From contig CALXOE010000001.1 in the NCBI GenBank assembly GCA_944389935.1, positions 141,121 to 205,120 on the forward strand: 64,000 nucleotides of DNA. The letters are read 5' to 3'. Shown here piece by piece: positions 1 through 9,015 of the stretch (position 1 is its first letter; every line of letters begins with the position of its first letter). Made by a program: the position numbers and the translations under genes. The notes under the pieces were generated by a model. It had not been told where the DNA came from. It saw only the letters and a list, made by a program, of their open reading frames with translations, and made no database searches. The DNA comes from an uncultured Victivallis sp. GTDB lineage: Bacteria; Verrucomicrobiota; Lentisphaeria; Victivallales; Victivallaceae.

Positions 1-2
1 TC

Positions 3-893
3 GGAACCATCCCGACGTTCGACTTCCGCGTGCGCGACCACCAGGAACTCGGCGAACTGCTCGGGATTCTCGACATCCCGCGCGGCACGAAAGTCGCCGG
101 AGCGGGCTTCTACTACTGGAAGGGGAAGGGCGCGATGCTCGCGCAGTCGCTCTACTTCTGGGTGCAGCGCGTGCTGGTCGAACGCGGATTCACGATGTTC
201 ATGACGCCGTGCGTGGCGAAGGAGCGGACACTGTTCGGGACCGGTTATCTGCCGTTCTTCGCCGACCAGACCTACAATCTGAAGGACGAGGATCTCGCGC
301 TCATCGGCACCTCCGAGCAGACGCTGGTCGGCTACCACGCCGATGACGTGCTCGACGCGGCGGATCTGCCGCTCTGCTACACGGCGTTCACGCCGTGCTT
401 CCGCACGGAGGCTGGCAGCTACGGCAAAGCGTCGCGCGGGATTTTCCGCGTGCACCAGTTCCACAAGGTCGAGCAGATCGTCTTCTGCAAGCCGGAGGAT
501 TCGGTGAAGTACCATGAGATGTGCCTCGCGAACGAGGAGTACATCCTCCAGCAGCTCGGCATTCCGTATCATGTGGTGAACGTCTGCGTCGGCGACCTCG
601 GCGCGCCGGGCTACAAGAAGTATGACATCGAAGCGTGGTTCGCCGGATTCGGCGCCTACCGCGAGGTCACGAGCAACACGAATCTGACCTCGTTCCAGAG
701 CCGCCGGCTGAACATCCGTTACAAGGACGGCGACAAGCGCGACTTCGTCCACACGATCAGCGCGACGGCCGTGACCGACCGTGTGATGATCGCGATCATG
801 GAGAATTTCCAGCAGGAGGACGGAACCGTCATCGTGCCGGAAGTGCTCCAGCCGATCTGCGGCTTCGACCGCATTGAACCGATCAGGAAGTAA
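3..893 (+). CDS. serS: Seryl-tRNA synthetase, C-terminal part (5' end outside window)
   Basis: Class II aminoacyl-tRNA synthetase charging tRNA-Ser with serine in the cytoplasm. The reading frame is open from the first bases of the window, so the N-terminal coiled-coil arm and the true start lie upstream. The visible 296 residues are the catalytic core. Motif 2 is seen as FRTEAGSYGKASRG (about visible residues 133-146) followed by VHQFHKVEQ. The motif 3 region is HTISATAVTDRVMIAIMENF near the C-terminus, where SerRS normally has a small residue-rich loop and a conserved Arg. A GTG inside the frame at position 30 is not the start. hisC follows 64 bases downstream on the same strand. Family assignment is secure; only the truncation limits confidence. 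Confidence 0.95.
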   Translation, partial: GTIPTFDFRVRDHQELGELLGILDIPRGTKVAGAGFYYWKGKGAMLAQSLYFWVQRVLVERGFTMFMTPCVAKERTLFGTGYLPFFADQTYNLKDEDLALIGTSEQTLVGYHADDVLDAADLPLCYTAFTPCFRTEAGSYGKASRGIFRVHQFHKVEQIVFCKPEDSVKYHEMCLANEEYILQQLGIPYHVVNVCVGDLGAPGYKKYDIEAWFAGFGAYREVTSNTNLTSFQSRRLNIRYKDGDKRDFVHTISATAVTDRVMIAIMENFQQEDGTVIVPEVLQPICGFDRIEPIRK

Positions 894-957
894 TGCGTCC
901 GCTCCCGGGATCGAACACCTCCCGGGGGCGAGCAAACAAACACCTACAGCAGTTGAA

Positions 958-2019
958 ATGAAATCGTATTTCCGCAAAGAGATCGACGCGATGGAGGGCT
1001 ACGTCCCCGGCGAACAGCCGAAGATGGAGAACCTCTGCAAGCTCAACACGAATGAAAATGCGTTTCCGCCCTCGCCCGCGGTGAAAGAGGCGCTCGCCTC
1101 GTTCGATTACGGGAAACTGCGCCGCTACCCCGACCCGACTGCCGACGCACTGCGCGACCGGATCGCGGAAGAGTTCGGTGTGGCGCGGAAAAACGTCATC
1201 GCCTGCAACGGGTCCGACGACCTGCTTACGATGGTGTTCCGCAGCTTCACCTCGCCGGAACTCGCGGTGGCGTGTCTGCATCCGACCTATTCACTTTACC
1301 CCGAACTTGCGAAAATGCAGGGGGCGCAGGTGATTCCGGTCGCGCTCGACGCGGAACACGATTTCGCGCTGCCGGAAAATCTGCTTGAACAGGCACAGGG
1401 AGCGAACCTGCTGATTCTCACGCGGCCGAACGCGCCGACCGGGAATTCGTTCCCGCTCGCGGCCATGCGGGAGATCTGCCGCAAATTTGACGGGGTGGTG
1501 TTGTTCGACGAGGCATATGCCGATTTCGCCGATGACAACTGCCTCGAGCTCGCAAAAGAGTTCGACAATGTGATCGTCTCGCGCACGTTCTCGAAGAGCT
1601 ACGCGCTCGCGGGATTGCGGCTCGGCTTCGCAATCGGCCATGAAAAACTGATCGAGGGGCTGTTCAAGGTCAAGGACTCCTACAACCTCGACATGCTGAC
1701 TCAGGCTCTCGGGCTCGCGGCGTTCAGCGACCGCGCGTATCTGAAGAAGCGCTGCGAAGAGATCAAGGCGATCCGGGCGGATTTCGCACGCCGCCTTGCG
1801 GAACTAGGATTCCGGATTGTGCCGTCTCAGGCGAACTTCCTCTTTGCCGCGCCTCCGGACGGGGACGGGGAACGTTACTTCAAGGAGCTGCGCAGCCGCG
1901 CGATCATCGTCCGCTACTTCCGGGGAGCGGTGACGGGCAGATATGTCCGGATCACGATCGGCACCCCGGCGGAGATGGACCGGGTCATCGCCGCGACGCG
2001 CGAGATCTACGGCTGCTGA
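958..2019 (+). CDS. hisC: Histidinol-phosphate aminotransferase
   Basis: PLP-dependent fold type I aminotransferase converting imidazole-acetol phosphate and glutamate to histidinol phosphate in histidine synthesis. The 353-residue length is normal. Visible marks are the N-terminal KLNTNENAFPPSP segment that contacts substrate, the RPNAPTG turn (about 156-162), the DEAYADF segment that holds the PLP-pyridine Asp (about 184-190), and the Schiff-base lysine in SKSYALAGLRLGF (Lys213). I chose the ATG at 958 because the product then starts in the typical HisC way; the open frame extends upstream to 874 but that part overlaps serS and looks unlike protein. No other his genes are nearby. Some family members also take aromatic substrates, so a broader specificity is possible. 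Confidence 0.9.
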   Translation: MKSYFRKEIDAMEGYVPGEQPKMENLCKLNTNENAFPPSPAVKEALASFDYGKLRRYPDPTADALRDRIAEEFGVARKNVIACNGSDDLLTMVFRSFTSPELAVACLHPTYSLYPELAKMQGAQVIPVALDAEHDFALPENLLEQAQGANLLILTRPNAPTGNSFPLAAMREICRKFDGVVLFDEAYADFADDNCLELAKEFDNVIVSRTFSKSYALAGLRLGFAIGHEKLIEGLFKVKDSYNLDMLTQALGLAAFSDRAYLKKRCEEIKAIRADFARRLAELGFRIVPSQANFLFAAPPDGDGERYFKELRSRAIIVRYFRGAVTGRYVRITIGTPAEMDRVIAATREIYGC

Positions 2020-2035
2020 CCCGGGCCGCGTCCGT

Positions 2036-2710
2036 TCACGGTTCCGATTCGAGCCGGGGATGGCGGACGATCTTCCCGAGTTCGAGGTAGATCACGTCCT
2101 CGCAGATGTTCGTCGTGCAATCGCCGATCCGTTCGAGGTGGCGGGAGATGAACATCGCGTCGACGTAAGAGGCCGCATGTTCCGGATATTTTGCAATCAG
2201 CGCCATGGCGCGGTCGATGACCTGCTTATTGATCTCGTCGACCTCGCCGTCCATGCGCATGACCTCATTCGCGTCAAGGCAGTTGCGGGAGACGAGCGCG
2301 TCGAGCGCCCGCTTGAGCATCTGCCGGACGAGCAGCACCTGTTCCGTGAAGTCGATCTTCTCCGGAGGTTCGCCGGAACGGCGTTCCGCAAAACCGAGCG
2401 TGTGGCGCGCGATATTCACGGCAAGATCACCGATCCGTTCGAGTTCGCCGTTGACTTTCAGAATTGTGATGATGTAGCGCAGATCGCCGGCAACAGGCTG
2501 ATGAAGCGCAAGAATCTTCAGACACTCCTCCTCGATGGTGACCTCCATGCGGTCGATCGCATCGTCGCGGGTGATGACGGCGGCTGCCATTTCGCTGTTC
2601 GGCTCCGCGGCGGCGGCGACGGCCTGCCGGACCGCGGTCTCGACCGCGGAAGCAAGCGAACTTACCATCCGTTTGAGTCGGATGACCTCTTTTTCCAACT
2701 GTTCTCTCAT
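2036..2710 (-). CDS. phoU: Phosphate signalling complex protein PhoU
   Basis: Cytoplasmic regulator that couples the PstSCAB transporter to the Pho sensor kinase and restrains phosphate uptake. The 224-residue protein has the expected two three-helix bundle repeats, each with the metal-binding signature E(R)IGD: ELERIGDLAVNIA in the first half and HLERIGDCTTNICEDVIYLELG split over the end of the second. It is the last gene of pstSCAB-phoU, 13 bases after pstB, and converges with hisC. No PhoR or PhoB homologue lies in this window, so the kinase partner must be elsewhere. Confidence 0.95.
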   Translation of the reverse strand: MREQLEKEVIRLKRMVSSLASAVETAVRQAVAAAAEPNSEMAAAVITRDDAIDRMEVTIEEECLKILALHQPVAGDLRYIITILKVNGELERIGDLAVNIARHTLGFAERRSGEPPEKIDFTEQVLLVRQMLKRALDALVSRNCLDANEVMRMDGEVDEINKQVIDRAMALIAKYPEHAASYVDAMFISRHLERIGDCTTNICEDVIYLELGKIVRHPRLESEP

Positions 2711-2723
2711 GGTTTCTGCCTCC

Positions 2724-3494
2724 TCATCCGAACCGGCCGGTGATATATTCCTCCGTCTTTTTATGGGACGGATTCGTGAAAATGGTTTCGGTTTTGTCGA
2801 ACTCGACGATCTCCCCCTTGTAGAAGAAAGCCGTGTAATCTGAGATGCGCGACGCCTGCTGCATGTTGTGAGTCACAATCACCACGGTGAACTTGTCACG
2901 CAGCTGCAGCACAAGATCCTCGATCTTCAGCGTGGCGACGGGATCGACCGCGCTGGTCGGCTCGTCCATGAGCAGAATCTCCGGTTCGGCGGCAATCGCA
3001 CGCGCGATGCAGAGCCGCTGCTGCTGACCGCCGGAAAGCGCGAGCCCGGATTTTTTGAGCTTGTCCTTCACCTCGTCCCAGAGCGAGGCGCCGCGGAGCG
3101 CCTGCTCGACCCGGTCGGCGATTTCGCGTTTCGAGAGCTTGAAGTGCAGCCGCATCGGGTAGGCGACGTTGTCGAACACCGACATCGGGAACGGCGTCGG
3201 CTTCTGGAAGATCATGCCGACCTTGCGGCGCAGTTCGAGCACATCGATGTCGCGGTCGAGGATGTTCTTCCCGTCGATCCGGACCTCCCCCTCCGCGCGC
3301 TGGCCGCGATAGAGTTCAAAGATCCGGTTGTAGACGCGCAGATGGGTCGATTTGCCGCAGCCGGAGGGACCGATCACGGCCGTGATCCGGTTGGCGGGGA
3401 TATCGATGGAATTGTCGAACAGCGCCTGATGGCCGCCGGCATAATAGAAGTTGAGATGGCGGACCGATATTTTAATTGTTTCGTCAGCGTCCAT
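2724..3494 (-). CDS. pstB: Phosphate ABC transporter ATP-binding protein
   Basis: ATPase subunit driving high-affinity phosphate import with PstA, PstC and PstS. All ABC motifs are present: Walker [10 protein letters not shown] (42-50), Q-loop in [10 protein letters not shown] (about 96-105), signature LSGGQQQR (153-160), Walker B and D-loop [11 protein letters not shown] (174-184) and the switch His in [10 protein letters not shown]. PstB proteins usually read GKSTFLRCLNRM after Walker A; here it reads [12 protein letters not shown], a modest variation. Its start overlaps the end of pstA by 11 bases, which suggests coupled translation. Length 256 is normal. Confidence 0.96.
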   Translation of the reverse strand: MDADETIKISVRHLNFYYAGGHQALFDNSIDIPANRITAVIGPSGCGKSTHLRVYNRIFELYRGQRAEGEVRIDGKNILDRDIDVLELRRKVGMIFQKPTPFPMSVFDNVAYPMRLHFKLSKREIADRVEQALRGASLWDEVKDKLKKSGLALSGGQQQRLCIARAIAAEPEILLMDEPTSAVDPVATLKIEDLVLQLRDKFTVVIVTHNMQQASRISDYTAFFYKGEIVEFDKTETIFTNPSHKKTEEYITGRFG

Positions 3495-4359
3495 GGTGTT
3501 TCTCCTTGAAGATGATCCGACTCGAGATGTTGAGCACGAGAACCAGCAGAGTCACGACGAGCGACGCGCCCCAGCCGGCGGCGTGCTGCTCCTCGAACGG
3601 GGAGTTCGTCGCGTATTCAGTGATGAGCACGGGCAAATTCGCGGTCGGACCGGTGAAGTAGTTTTTCGGCCATGCGTCGCTCCACAACGCGGTGAAGAGC
3701 AGCGGCGCCGTCTCGCCCGAGACCCGGGCGATCGCGAGCAGAATCCCGGTGACGAGACCGCCGCGCGCGCTGCGGCAGATGATCCGCAGCGAAGTGCGCG
3801 CCCGGCTGCATCCGAGCGCAAGCGCCGACTCCCGCAGCGAATCCGGAACCATGAGCAGCATGTCCTCAGTCGTCCGCAGCACAACCGGGAACATCAGAAA
3901 CGCGAGCGCGACCGATCCGGCAAATCCGGAGAATCCCCCCATCGGGATGACCAGCACCGCATAGACGAACAAACCCGCCACGACCGACGGCATCCCCATC
4001 ATGACGTTCGCGGCGAAGCGGATGGCGCCGCCGAGTTTCGTTCCCTTGCCGAATTCCGCCAGATAGATGCCCGCGAAAATAGCGGGGGGAATCCCCATGA
4101 CGGCGGCGCCGAGCGTGATCGAAACCGTGCCGAGCAGCGCATTGCCGATCCCGGCATTCAACGCGCCGTAGGGTTTCGACGGGTTGACGAAGAACTCCCA
4201 GGAGAGCACCGATGCGCCGCGGGCGAAAACGGTCCAGAGAATCCATGCCATGCCGGCGATCGCAAGCACAAGCGCCGCGATCGAAAGCACTCCGACGATC
4301 CGATCGACGAGTTTGCGGCGGAAAAGTCCGCGCCGTCTGCTTTGTGGAATAGGACTCAT
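3484..4359 (-). CDS. pstA: Phosphate ABC transporter permease PstA
   Basis: Inner-membrane permease subunit of the Pst phosphate importer. The 291-residue protein has about six hydrophobic helices and the EAA-like cytoplasmic loop ([19 protein letters not shown]), the coupling helix that docks on PstB. The family segment [19 protein letters not shown] is conserved; PstA proteins carry this RxxGETAPL motif. It starts one base after the stop of pstC and overlaps pstB, so the operon is tightly packed. Confidence 0.95.
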   Translation of the reverse strand: MSPIPQSRRRGLFRRKLVDRIVGVLSIAALVLAIAGMAWILWTVFARGASVLSWEFFVNPSKPYGALNAGIGNALLGTVSITLGAAVMGIPPAIFAGIYLAEFGKGTKLGGAIRFAANVMMGMPSVVAGLFVYAVLVIPMGGFSGFAGSVALAFLMFPVVLRTTEDMLLMVPDSLRESALALGCSRARTSLRIICRSARGGLVTGILLAIARVSGETAPLLFTALWSDAWPKNYFTGPTANLPVLITEYATNSPFEEQHAAGWGASLVVTLLVLVLNISSRIIFKEKHHGR

Positions 4360-4360
4360 T

Positions 4361-5302
4361 TCACCGCTCTCCTCTCCCCGCGCCCGTCAGGGCGAGATAG
4401 TAATGAGCAAGCACCTGGACGCCGAGCGCGAGCAGCAGCAGAATCAGTCCGAGCGCGAAAAGCACGGCACGCAGAATTCCGTCCGCCTCCGCGAAGTTGT
4501 TCGCAAGTGTCGCGGCGATGGTCGTGCCGCTCGCATAGAGATCCTCCGGAAGAGCAACGACGTTGCCGATGACGAAGAGCACCGCCATGGTCTCCCCGAG
4601 CGCCCGGCCGAGTCCGATGAAGATTCCGCCGAGCAGTCCGCGGATGCCGTAACGCATGACGATGTCTTTCGCGGTCTCCCAGCGCGTGCAGCCGATGCCG
4701 AATGCCGACTCGCGCAGCACAGCGGGGGTCATGCGGAAAACATTGCGCATAACCGCCGAAATGTACGGCAGAATCATCAGCGCCAGAATCAGACTCGCCG
4801 TCAGAAAACCGAAGCCGTTGCCGTATTCCCCGAAAAAGGGGATCTTTCCGAGTCCAAGAGTGTCCGACAGGAACGGCTGCACGTGATCCTGCATGATCGG
4901 CACGAGGACAAAGAGTCCCCACATGCCGTAGATCACACTCGGAATCGCCGCGAGCAGATCGAGCGCCTGGCTCAGAATCTCCCCGATGCCGGGCGGCGCG
5001 TCGACAAGCCGGAGCGCCGTCACAAAAGCCGGCGGAATCGCGAACAGAAGTGCGAGCGCCGTCGTCAACAGCGTTCCGACGATCGCCGGAAGCGCGCCGT
5101 AAACATTCCGGACCGGATCCCATTCGGTCCCGATCAGAAAGCCCGGCCCGAACTCCCGCCAGGCCGGGGCCGATCCGATTCCGAGCTGGACGAGCAGCGC
5201 CGCAAGCAGCAGAGGCGCGAGCAGCGCGCTCCCGGCGGCGGCAATGCGGAACAGCCGATCCGTGCAGGCGGGGTTGAGCAGTGTTTTTCCGGAATCGTTC
5301 AT
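4361..5302 (-). CDS. pstC: Phosphate ABC transporter permease PstC
   Basis: Second membrane permease of the Pst phosphate importer, pairing with PstA. I place the start at the ATG giving MNDSGKTLLN (10 bases after the pstS stop); the open frame runs further upstream into pstS, but that part is not PstC-like. The protein is then 313 residues with about six membrane segments. The coupling-helix motif is seen as LRESAFGIGCTRWETAKDIV, and the characteristic GLGRALGETMAVLFVIGN segment is present, equivalent to the GETMA motif of PstC. Confidence 0.95.
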   Translation of the reverse strand: MNDSGKTLLNPACTDRLFRIAAAGSALLAPLLLAALLVQLGIGSAPAWREFGPGFLIGTEWDPVRNVYGALPAIVGTLLTTALALLFAIPPAFVTALRLVDAPPGIGEILSQALDLLAAIPSVIYGMWGLFVLVPIMQDHVQPFLSDTLGLGKIPFFGEYGNGFGFLTASLILALMILPYISAVMRNVFRMTPAVLRESAFGIGCTRWETAKDIVMRYGIRGLLGGIFIGLGRALGETMAVLFVIGNVVALPEDLYASGTTIAATLANNFAEADGILRAVLFALGLILLLLALGVQVLAHYYLALTGAGRGER

Positions 5303-5312
5303 AAGACGGACT

Positions 5313-6350
5313 TCAATATTTGACGGAAGCGTTTCCGGAGCGGATCTCGGCATCCCAGGCATTGCGGACCAGCGATACGACCTCTTCCGGCAGCGGGACA
5401 TAGTGGAGTTTCGAGGCGGCGGAGGCGCCGGTCGTATAGCACCAGTTGAAGTAGTTCAGCAGCGCCGCGGCTTTCTTCGCGTCGGGCTGATTGCGCTGGA
5501 CGAGAATATAGGTCAACCCTGTGATCGGCCAGCTGTCGTCACCGGGCTGATCGGTCAGAAGCATGTAGAAACCGGGGGCGTTCTTCCAGTCCGCATGCGC
5601 ACCGGAGGCGCGGAAAGTTTCGGGCTTCGGCTCGACGAATTTTCCGGCTTTGTTCTTCAAAGAGACCATCGAGAGTTTCGCCTCGACCGCGTAAGTGTAC
5701 TCGGTGTAGCCGATTGCGCCGTTGATGCGGGCGACGTTGTTGCAGACGCCGGGGTTCTTCTGGCCGCCGATGCCGACCGGCCAGTTCACGGCGGGGCCGC
5801 AGCCGACGCGGTCCGCCCACTCTTTCGAGATCTTCGAGAGGTAGTTCGTGAAGATGAAACTCGTACCGGAACTGTCGGAACGGCGCACGACCGTGATGCG
5901 CACGCGCGGCAGCTTCACGCCCGGATTCAGAGCTTTGATGCGCGGATCATCCCATCCTTTGATTTTGCCGAGGAAGATATCTGCGAGAGTTGCCTGGTCG
6001 AGTTTCAGTGTATTCGGTTTCACGCCGCGCAGATTCACGATCACGACCACGCCGCCGGCGAGCATCGGGAACTGGCAGAGGTTCGCCTTGTCGAGCTCTT
6101 CTTTGGTCAGCGGATTGTCGGAACCGCCGAAATCGATGGTTTTCTCCTTGATCTGGTTGATTCCGGCACCGGAACCGCTGCTCTGATAGTTGACTTCGAC
6201 GCGGTTTCCGGTCGATTCTCCGTAATTGTAGCTCCAGACCCGGTAGACCGGGGCGGGAAACGACGCGCCGGCACCGTCGAGCGAGATCTCGGCGGCGGTT
6301 ACGGCAAACGACAACAACGTTGCGGCAGCCATGCCAAACAGCTTCTTCAT
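5313..6350 (-). CDS. pstS: Periplasmic phosphate-binding protein PstS
   Basis: Periplasmic receptor delivering phosphate to PstCA. The start is the ATG at 6350, preceded by GGAG five bases upstream; a GTG six bases earlier is in frame but less well placed. A Sec signal peptide is visible (MKKLFGMAAATLLSFAVTAAE). The mature protein starts ISLDGAGASFPAPVY, the classic PstS phosphate-loop entry, followed by the YQSSGSGAGINQI loop and the VRRSDSSGTSFIFTNYLS segment whose Ser, Asp, Arg and Thr bind phosphate. There is no lipobox Cys, so it should be soluble. It is the first gene of the operon, downstream of the Pho-box-like repeats at 6426-6454. Confidence 0.96.
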   Translation of the reverse strand: MKKLFGMAAATLLSFAVTAAEISLDGAGASFPAPVYRVWSYNYGESTGNRVEVNYQSSGSGAGINQIKEKTIDFGGSDNPLTKEELDKANLCQFPMLAGGVVVIVNLRGVKPNTLKLDQATLADIFLGKIKGWDDPRIKALNPGVKLPRVRITVVRRSDSSGTSFIFTNYLSKISKEWADRVGCGPAVNWPVGIGGQKNPGVCNNVARINGAIGYTEYTYAVEAKLSMVSLKNKAGKFVEPKPETFRASGAHADWKNAPGFYMLLTDQPGDDSWPITGLTYILVQRNQPDAKKAAALLNYFNWCYTTGASAASKLHYVPLPEEVVSLVRNAWDAEIRSGNASVKY

Positions 6351-6411
6351 ATGCACTCCATGTTTGAGTTGATCCCGGCAGGTGACACAGGATTTCCGGG
6401 TTTGTGCATAT

Positions 6412-6454
6412 AAGATAGCCGCGAATTGTTAGCACTCTGTTAGGGGAGTGTTAG
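6412..6454 (-). promoter_or_regulatory. Pho-box-like triple repeat and -10 of the pst operon
   Basis: Read on the minus strand, CTAACAC-TCCC-CTAACAG-AGTG-CTAACAA gives three copies of CTAACA in strict 11-bp register (6448-6454, 6437-6443, 6426-6432). Eight bases downstream lies TATCTT (6417-6412), a plausible -10, with no separate -35. PhoB/PhoP-type regulators bind direct repeats with 11-bp period (CTGTCAT-N4 or TTAACA-N4-5), and the position before pstS is right. The regulator itself is inferred, not seen. Confidence 0.75.
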
Positions 6455-6461
6455 AAGCTCT

Positions 6462-7343
6462 TCAGAAAACCGGAGGTCTTCCGGCTCCGCCGGTGCGGTA
6501 ACCACCCGGCGATGTGCCGTGATACTGCCGGAATACCTTGCAGAAATAACTCGTATCCTCGAAGCCGCAGGCCGCCGAAATCTCCTTGACCGATGCGACC
6601 GTCGTCTGCAGCAGACGCACCGCCAGACGCATCTTCTGACGGACGATGAATTCATGCGGCGAAATCCCCTCAAGCTCCTGAAAACGGCGCGTAAAATGTC
6701 CTCGGCTGCAGCCGGCCACCTCCGCAAGCATCTCCACCGTGATCGGACGATCGAGATTCTTCCGGCAGAAAGCGTGGATCTTCATCATGAAATCACTTCG
6801 GGCGGCAAGAGCATTCGCCGGGGGTTCTGCCATCAGCCGCATCAGGAACGAATAGGCACGCGCACTCGCATCATAACGCCCGCCCAGCCGCTTTTCCCGG
6901 CAGATCGCCAGGAGTTCCCACGCCTCCCGCACGACAGGAGAACCCGGTGCAAACGGACGCACGATCCCGTTGCGCCGCCGATACTCCGCCCCGAGACGCG
7001 CAAGTTCCGAACCCGTGACCGTCACATACAGGAACTCCCACGATTCCGACTCCGGCGGCAGAAAGTAGACATGCGCCTCCGGCACCATCAGAAAAAACGC
7101 ACTGCCCGCCGGAACCGGATACCTCTCCCCCTCAAACTCCACGCAGCCGAGCCCGTTGAGCGTATATTGCCAGATCAGAAGCGTGTGGTTGCCGCGCCGC
7201 CTCCCGTCCCACGAGTACTCCGCGCTGCGCACAAGCTCATGGCCGCAGTTCAGCAGCATCGCATGCAACCGCTCCGTCCGCTCCGTGAAAAACGGATTGT
7301 ACGACTCAAAACGAATCACTCCGTCCCGTTCCAACTCCGCCAT
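6462..7343 (-). CDS. AraC-family transcriptional regulator
   Basis: Predicted sugar-responsive regulator, divergent from melA with 202 bases between the starts, so melA is its likely target. The N-terminal half (about 1-150) is a cupin-like ligand domain: VEFEGERYPVPAGSAFFLMVPEAHVY shows the beta-barrel and His/Glu pattern. The C-terminal 100 residues carry two helix-turn-helix units, ITVEMLAEVAGCSRGHFTRRF and SVKEISAACGFEDTSYFCKVF, ending in the AraC signature YHGTSPGGYR. The start ATG is preceded by a strong AAGGAGGT. The ligand could be a galactoside, by context only. Confidence 0.85.
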   Translation of the reverse strand: MAELERDGVIRFESYNPFFTERTERLHAMLLNCGHELVRSAEYSWDGRRRGNHTLLIWQYTLNGLGCVEFEGERYPVPAGSAFFLMVPEAHVYFLPPESESWEFLYVTVTGSELARLGAEYRRRNGIVRPFAPGSPVVREAWELLAICREKRLGGRYDASARAYSFLMRLMAEPPANALAARSDFMMKIHAFCRKNLDRPITVEMLAEVAGCSRGHFTRRFQELEGISPHEFIVRQKMRLAVRLLQTTVASVKEISAACGFEDTSYFCKVFRQYHGTSPGGYRTGGAGRPPVF

Positions 7344-7545
7344 TTCGCACCTCCTTTTTCTCTGAATTTACCACAACCCGGGGGAAAAGCAACGTTTTCA
7401 CCGAAAATAAGAGCACAAAATTACCATTCATATCATATTTTTCTCATTTACTTTTATCGAAAGCGGAGTATTGTAAATAACGGGCAACCAAAGCCGGCCG
7501 GCCGCGCGCCGGTCAAACGGCCAAACAACAATCGAAAGGACGAAA

Positions 7546-8898
7546 ATGGCCAAGATCACTTTCATGGGGGCGGGCAGTACGGTGTTTGTCCGTAATGTCC
7601 TGGGCGACTGCATGTGCCGCGAGGCGCTGAAGGATTCCCACTTCGCGCTTTACGACATCGACGGGCAGCGGCTCAAGGAATCGGAGTTCATCCTCAAGAC
7701 ACTGAATGCGAACATCAACGACAACCGCGCGACCATCACGACCCATCTCGGCGTCGAGAACCGCAAGGAGGCGCTCCGCGGAGCAGATTTCGTGGTCAAC
7801 GCGATCCAGGTCGGCGGCTATGAACCCTCCACCGTCATCGACTTCGAGATCCCGAAGAAGTTCGGCCTGCGCCAGACCATCGCCGACACACTCGGCATCG
7901 GCGGCATCTTCCGGGCGCTGCGGACGATCCCGGTCATGCTCGACTTTGCGCGCGACATCGAAGAGGTCGCTCCGAACGCCTGGTTCCTGAACTACACGAA
8001 CCCGATGGCGATGCTCACCGGCGCGATGCTGCGCGGCACCTCGGTCAAGACCGTCGGTCTCTGCCATTCGGTCCAGGTCTGCGCGAAGAGCCTGCTCGAA
8101 ACCCTCGGAATGGAGTGCGATGAAGAGCGCGCGAAAAACCTCCGCACGCTCATCGCCGGCATCAACCACATGGCCTGGCTGCTCTCGATCACCGAGAACG
8201 GCCGTGATCTCTATCCGGAACTCAAGAAACTCGCCGACGAGAAGATTGCCCTGTGGCGCGCCGCCAAAGATCCGAAAGAGAAGTCCGGCAATATGATCCG
8301 CATCGAAATGATGCGCCGTTTCGGCTATTACGTCACCGAATCGAGCGAACACAATGCCGAATACCAGCCCTACTGGATCAAGGCGAAATATCCGGAACTC
8401 ATCGAAGAGTACAACATTCCGCTCGACGAGTACCCGAGAAGATGTATCAAACAGATCGCCGACTGGAAGAAGCAGTACGAAGAGCTCTCCAGCGATCCGC
8501 ACCTCACCCACAAGCTCTCTCACGAGTACGGCTCGGGCATCATGGAGGCAGTTGTCACGAACAAGCCGATTCAGATCGGCGGCAACGTGCTGAACCACGG
8601 CTTCATCCCGAACCTGCCCGCGAACGCGGTGGTCGAAGTTCCGTGCCTCGTCGACAGCAACGGCGTCCAGGGATGCTATGTCGGCGAACTGCCGACCCAG
8701 TGCGCCGCACTCAACATGACCAATATCAATGTCCAGCTCCTGACAGTCGAAGCCGCGCTCACGAAGAAGCGCGACCGGATCTATCAGGCCGCCATGCTCG
8801 ATCCTCACACGAGTGCCGAACTTTCCATCGACGACATCGTCAAGATGTGCGACGAACTCATCGCCGCGCATGGCGACATGCTGCCGAAGTACAACTGA
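7546..8898 (+). CDS. melA: GH4 alpha-galactosidase
   Basis: NAD- and Mn-dependent glycosidase of family GH4, hydrolysing alpha-galactosides such as melibiose by a redox-assisted mechanism. The N-terminal Rossmann motif is ITFMGAGSTVFVRNVLGD (4-21). The metal site is GLCHSVQ (Cys173, His174) with AGINHMAW (His208). The block QTIADTLGIGGIFRALRTIP closely matches E. coli MelA. Of 450 residues, nothing is missing. No signal peptide is present, so substrate must be imported. AGGA lies eight bases before the ATG. A strong terminator follows. GH4 also includes glucuronidases and phospho-glycosidases; the CHSVQ and NHMAW motifs favour the galactosidase group. Confidence 0.88.
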   Translation: MAKITFMGAGSTVFVRNVLGDCMCREALKDSHFALYDIDGQRLKESEFILKTLNANINDNRATITTHLGVENRKEALRGADFVVNAIQVGGYEPSTVIDFEIPKKFGLRQTIADTLGIGGIFRALRTIPVMLDFARDIEEVAPNAWFLNYTNPMAMLTGAMLRGTSVKTVGLCHSVQVCAKSLLETLGMECDEERAKNLRTLIAGINHMAWLLSITENGRDLYPELKKLADEKIALWRAAKDPKEKSGNMIRIEMMRRFGYYVTESSEHNAEYQPYWIKAKYPELIEEYNIPLDEYPRRCIKQIADWKKQYEELSSDPHLTHKLSHEYGSGIMEAVVTNKPIQIGGNVLNHGFIPNLPANAVVEVPCLVDSNGVQGCYVGELPTQCAALNMTNINVQLLTVEAALTKKRDRIYQAAMLDPHTSAELSIDDIVKMCDELIAAHGDMLPKYN

Positions 8899-8926
8899 TT
8901 TCTCCGGCAATCGGAAACGAATCGCG

Positions 8927-8955
8927 AGCCGCGCCTCTCCTGGTGCGGCTTTTTT
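8927..8955 (+). terminator. Intrinsic terminator after melA
   Basis: AGCCGCGCC (8927-8935) pairs with GGTGCGGCT (8942-8950), one G-T wobble, with a six-base loop and a run of six T at 8950-8955. It lies 28 bases after the melA stop. Confidence 0.9.
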
Positions 8956-8969
8956 CATTGACCGGGTAC

Positions 8970-8994
8970 AAAAAAGGGAGGCTGGCCGCCTCCC
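8970..8994 (-). terminator. Intrinsic terminator of the carB-phosphatase unit
   Basis: On the minus strand GGGAGGC pairs with GCCTCCC (8994-8988 with 8982-8976) around a five-base loop, followed by six T (8975-8970). It lies 21 bases after the stop of the SpoIIE-type phosphatase. Confidence 0.9.
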
Positions 8995-9015
8995 TTCATT
9001 TCTGATCGACTCCGA

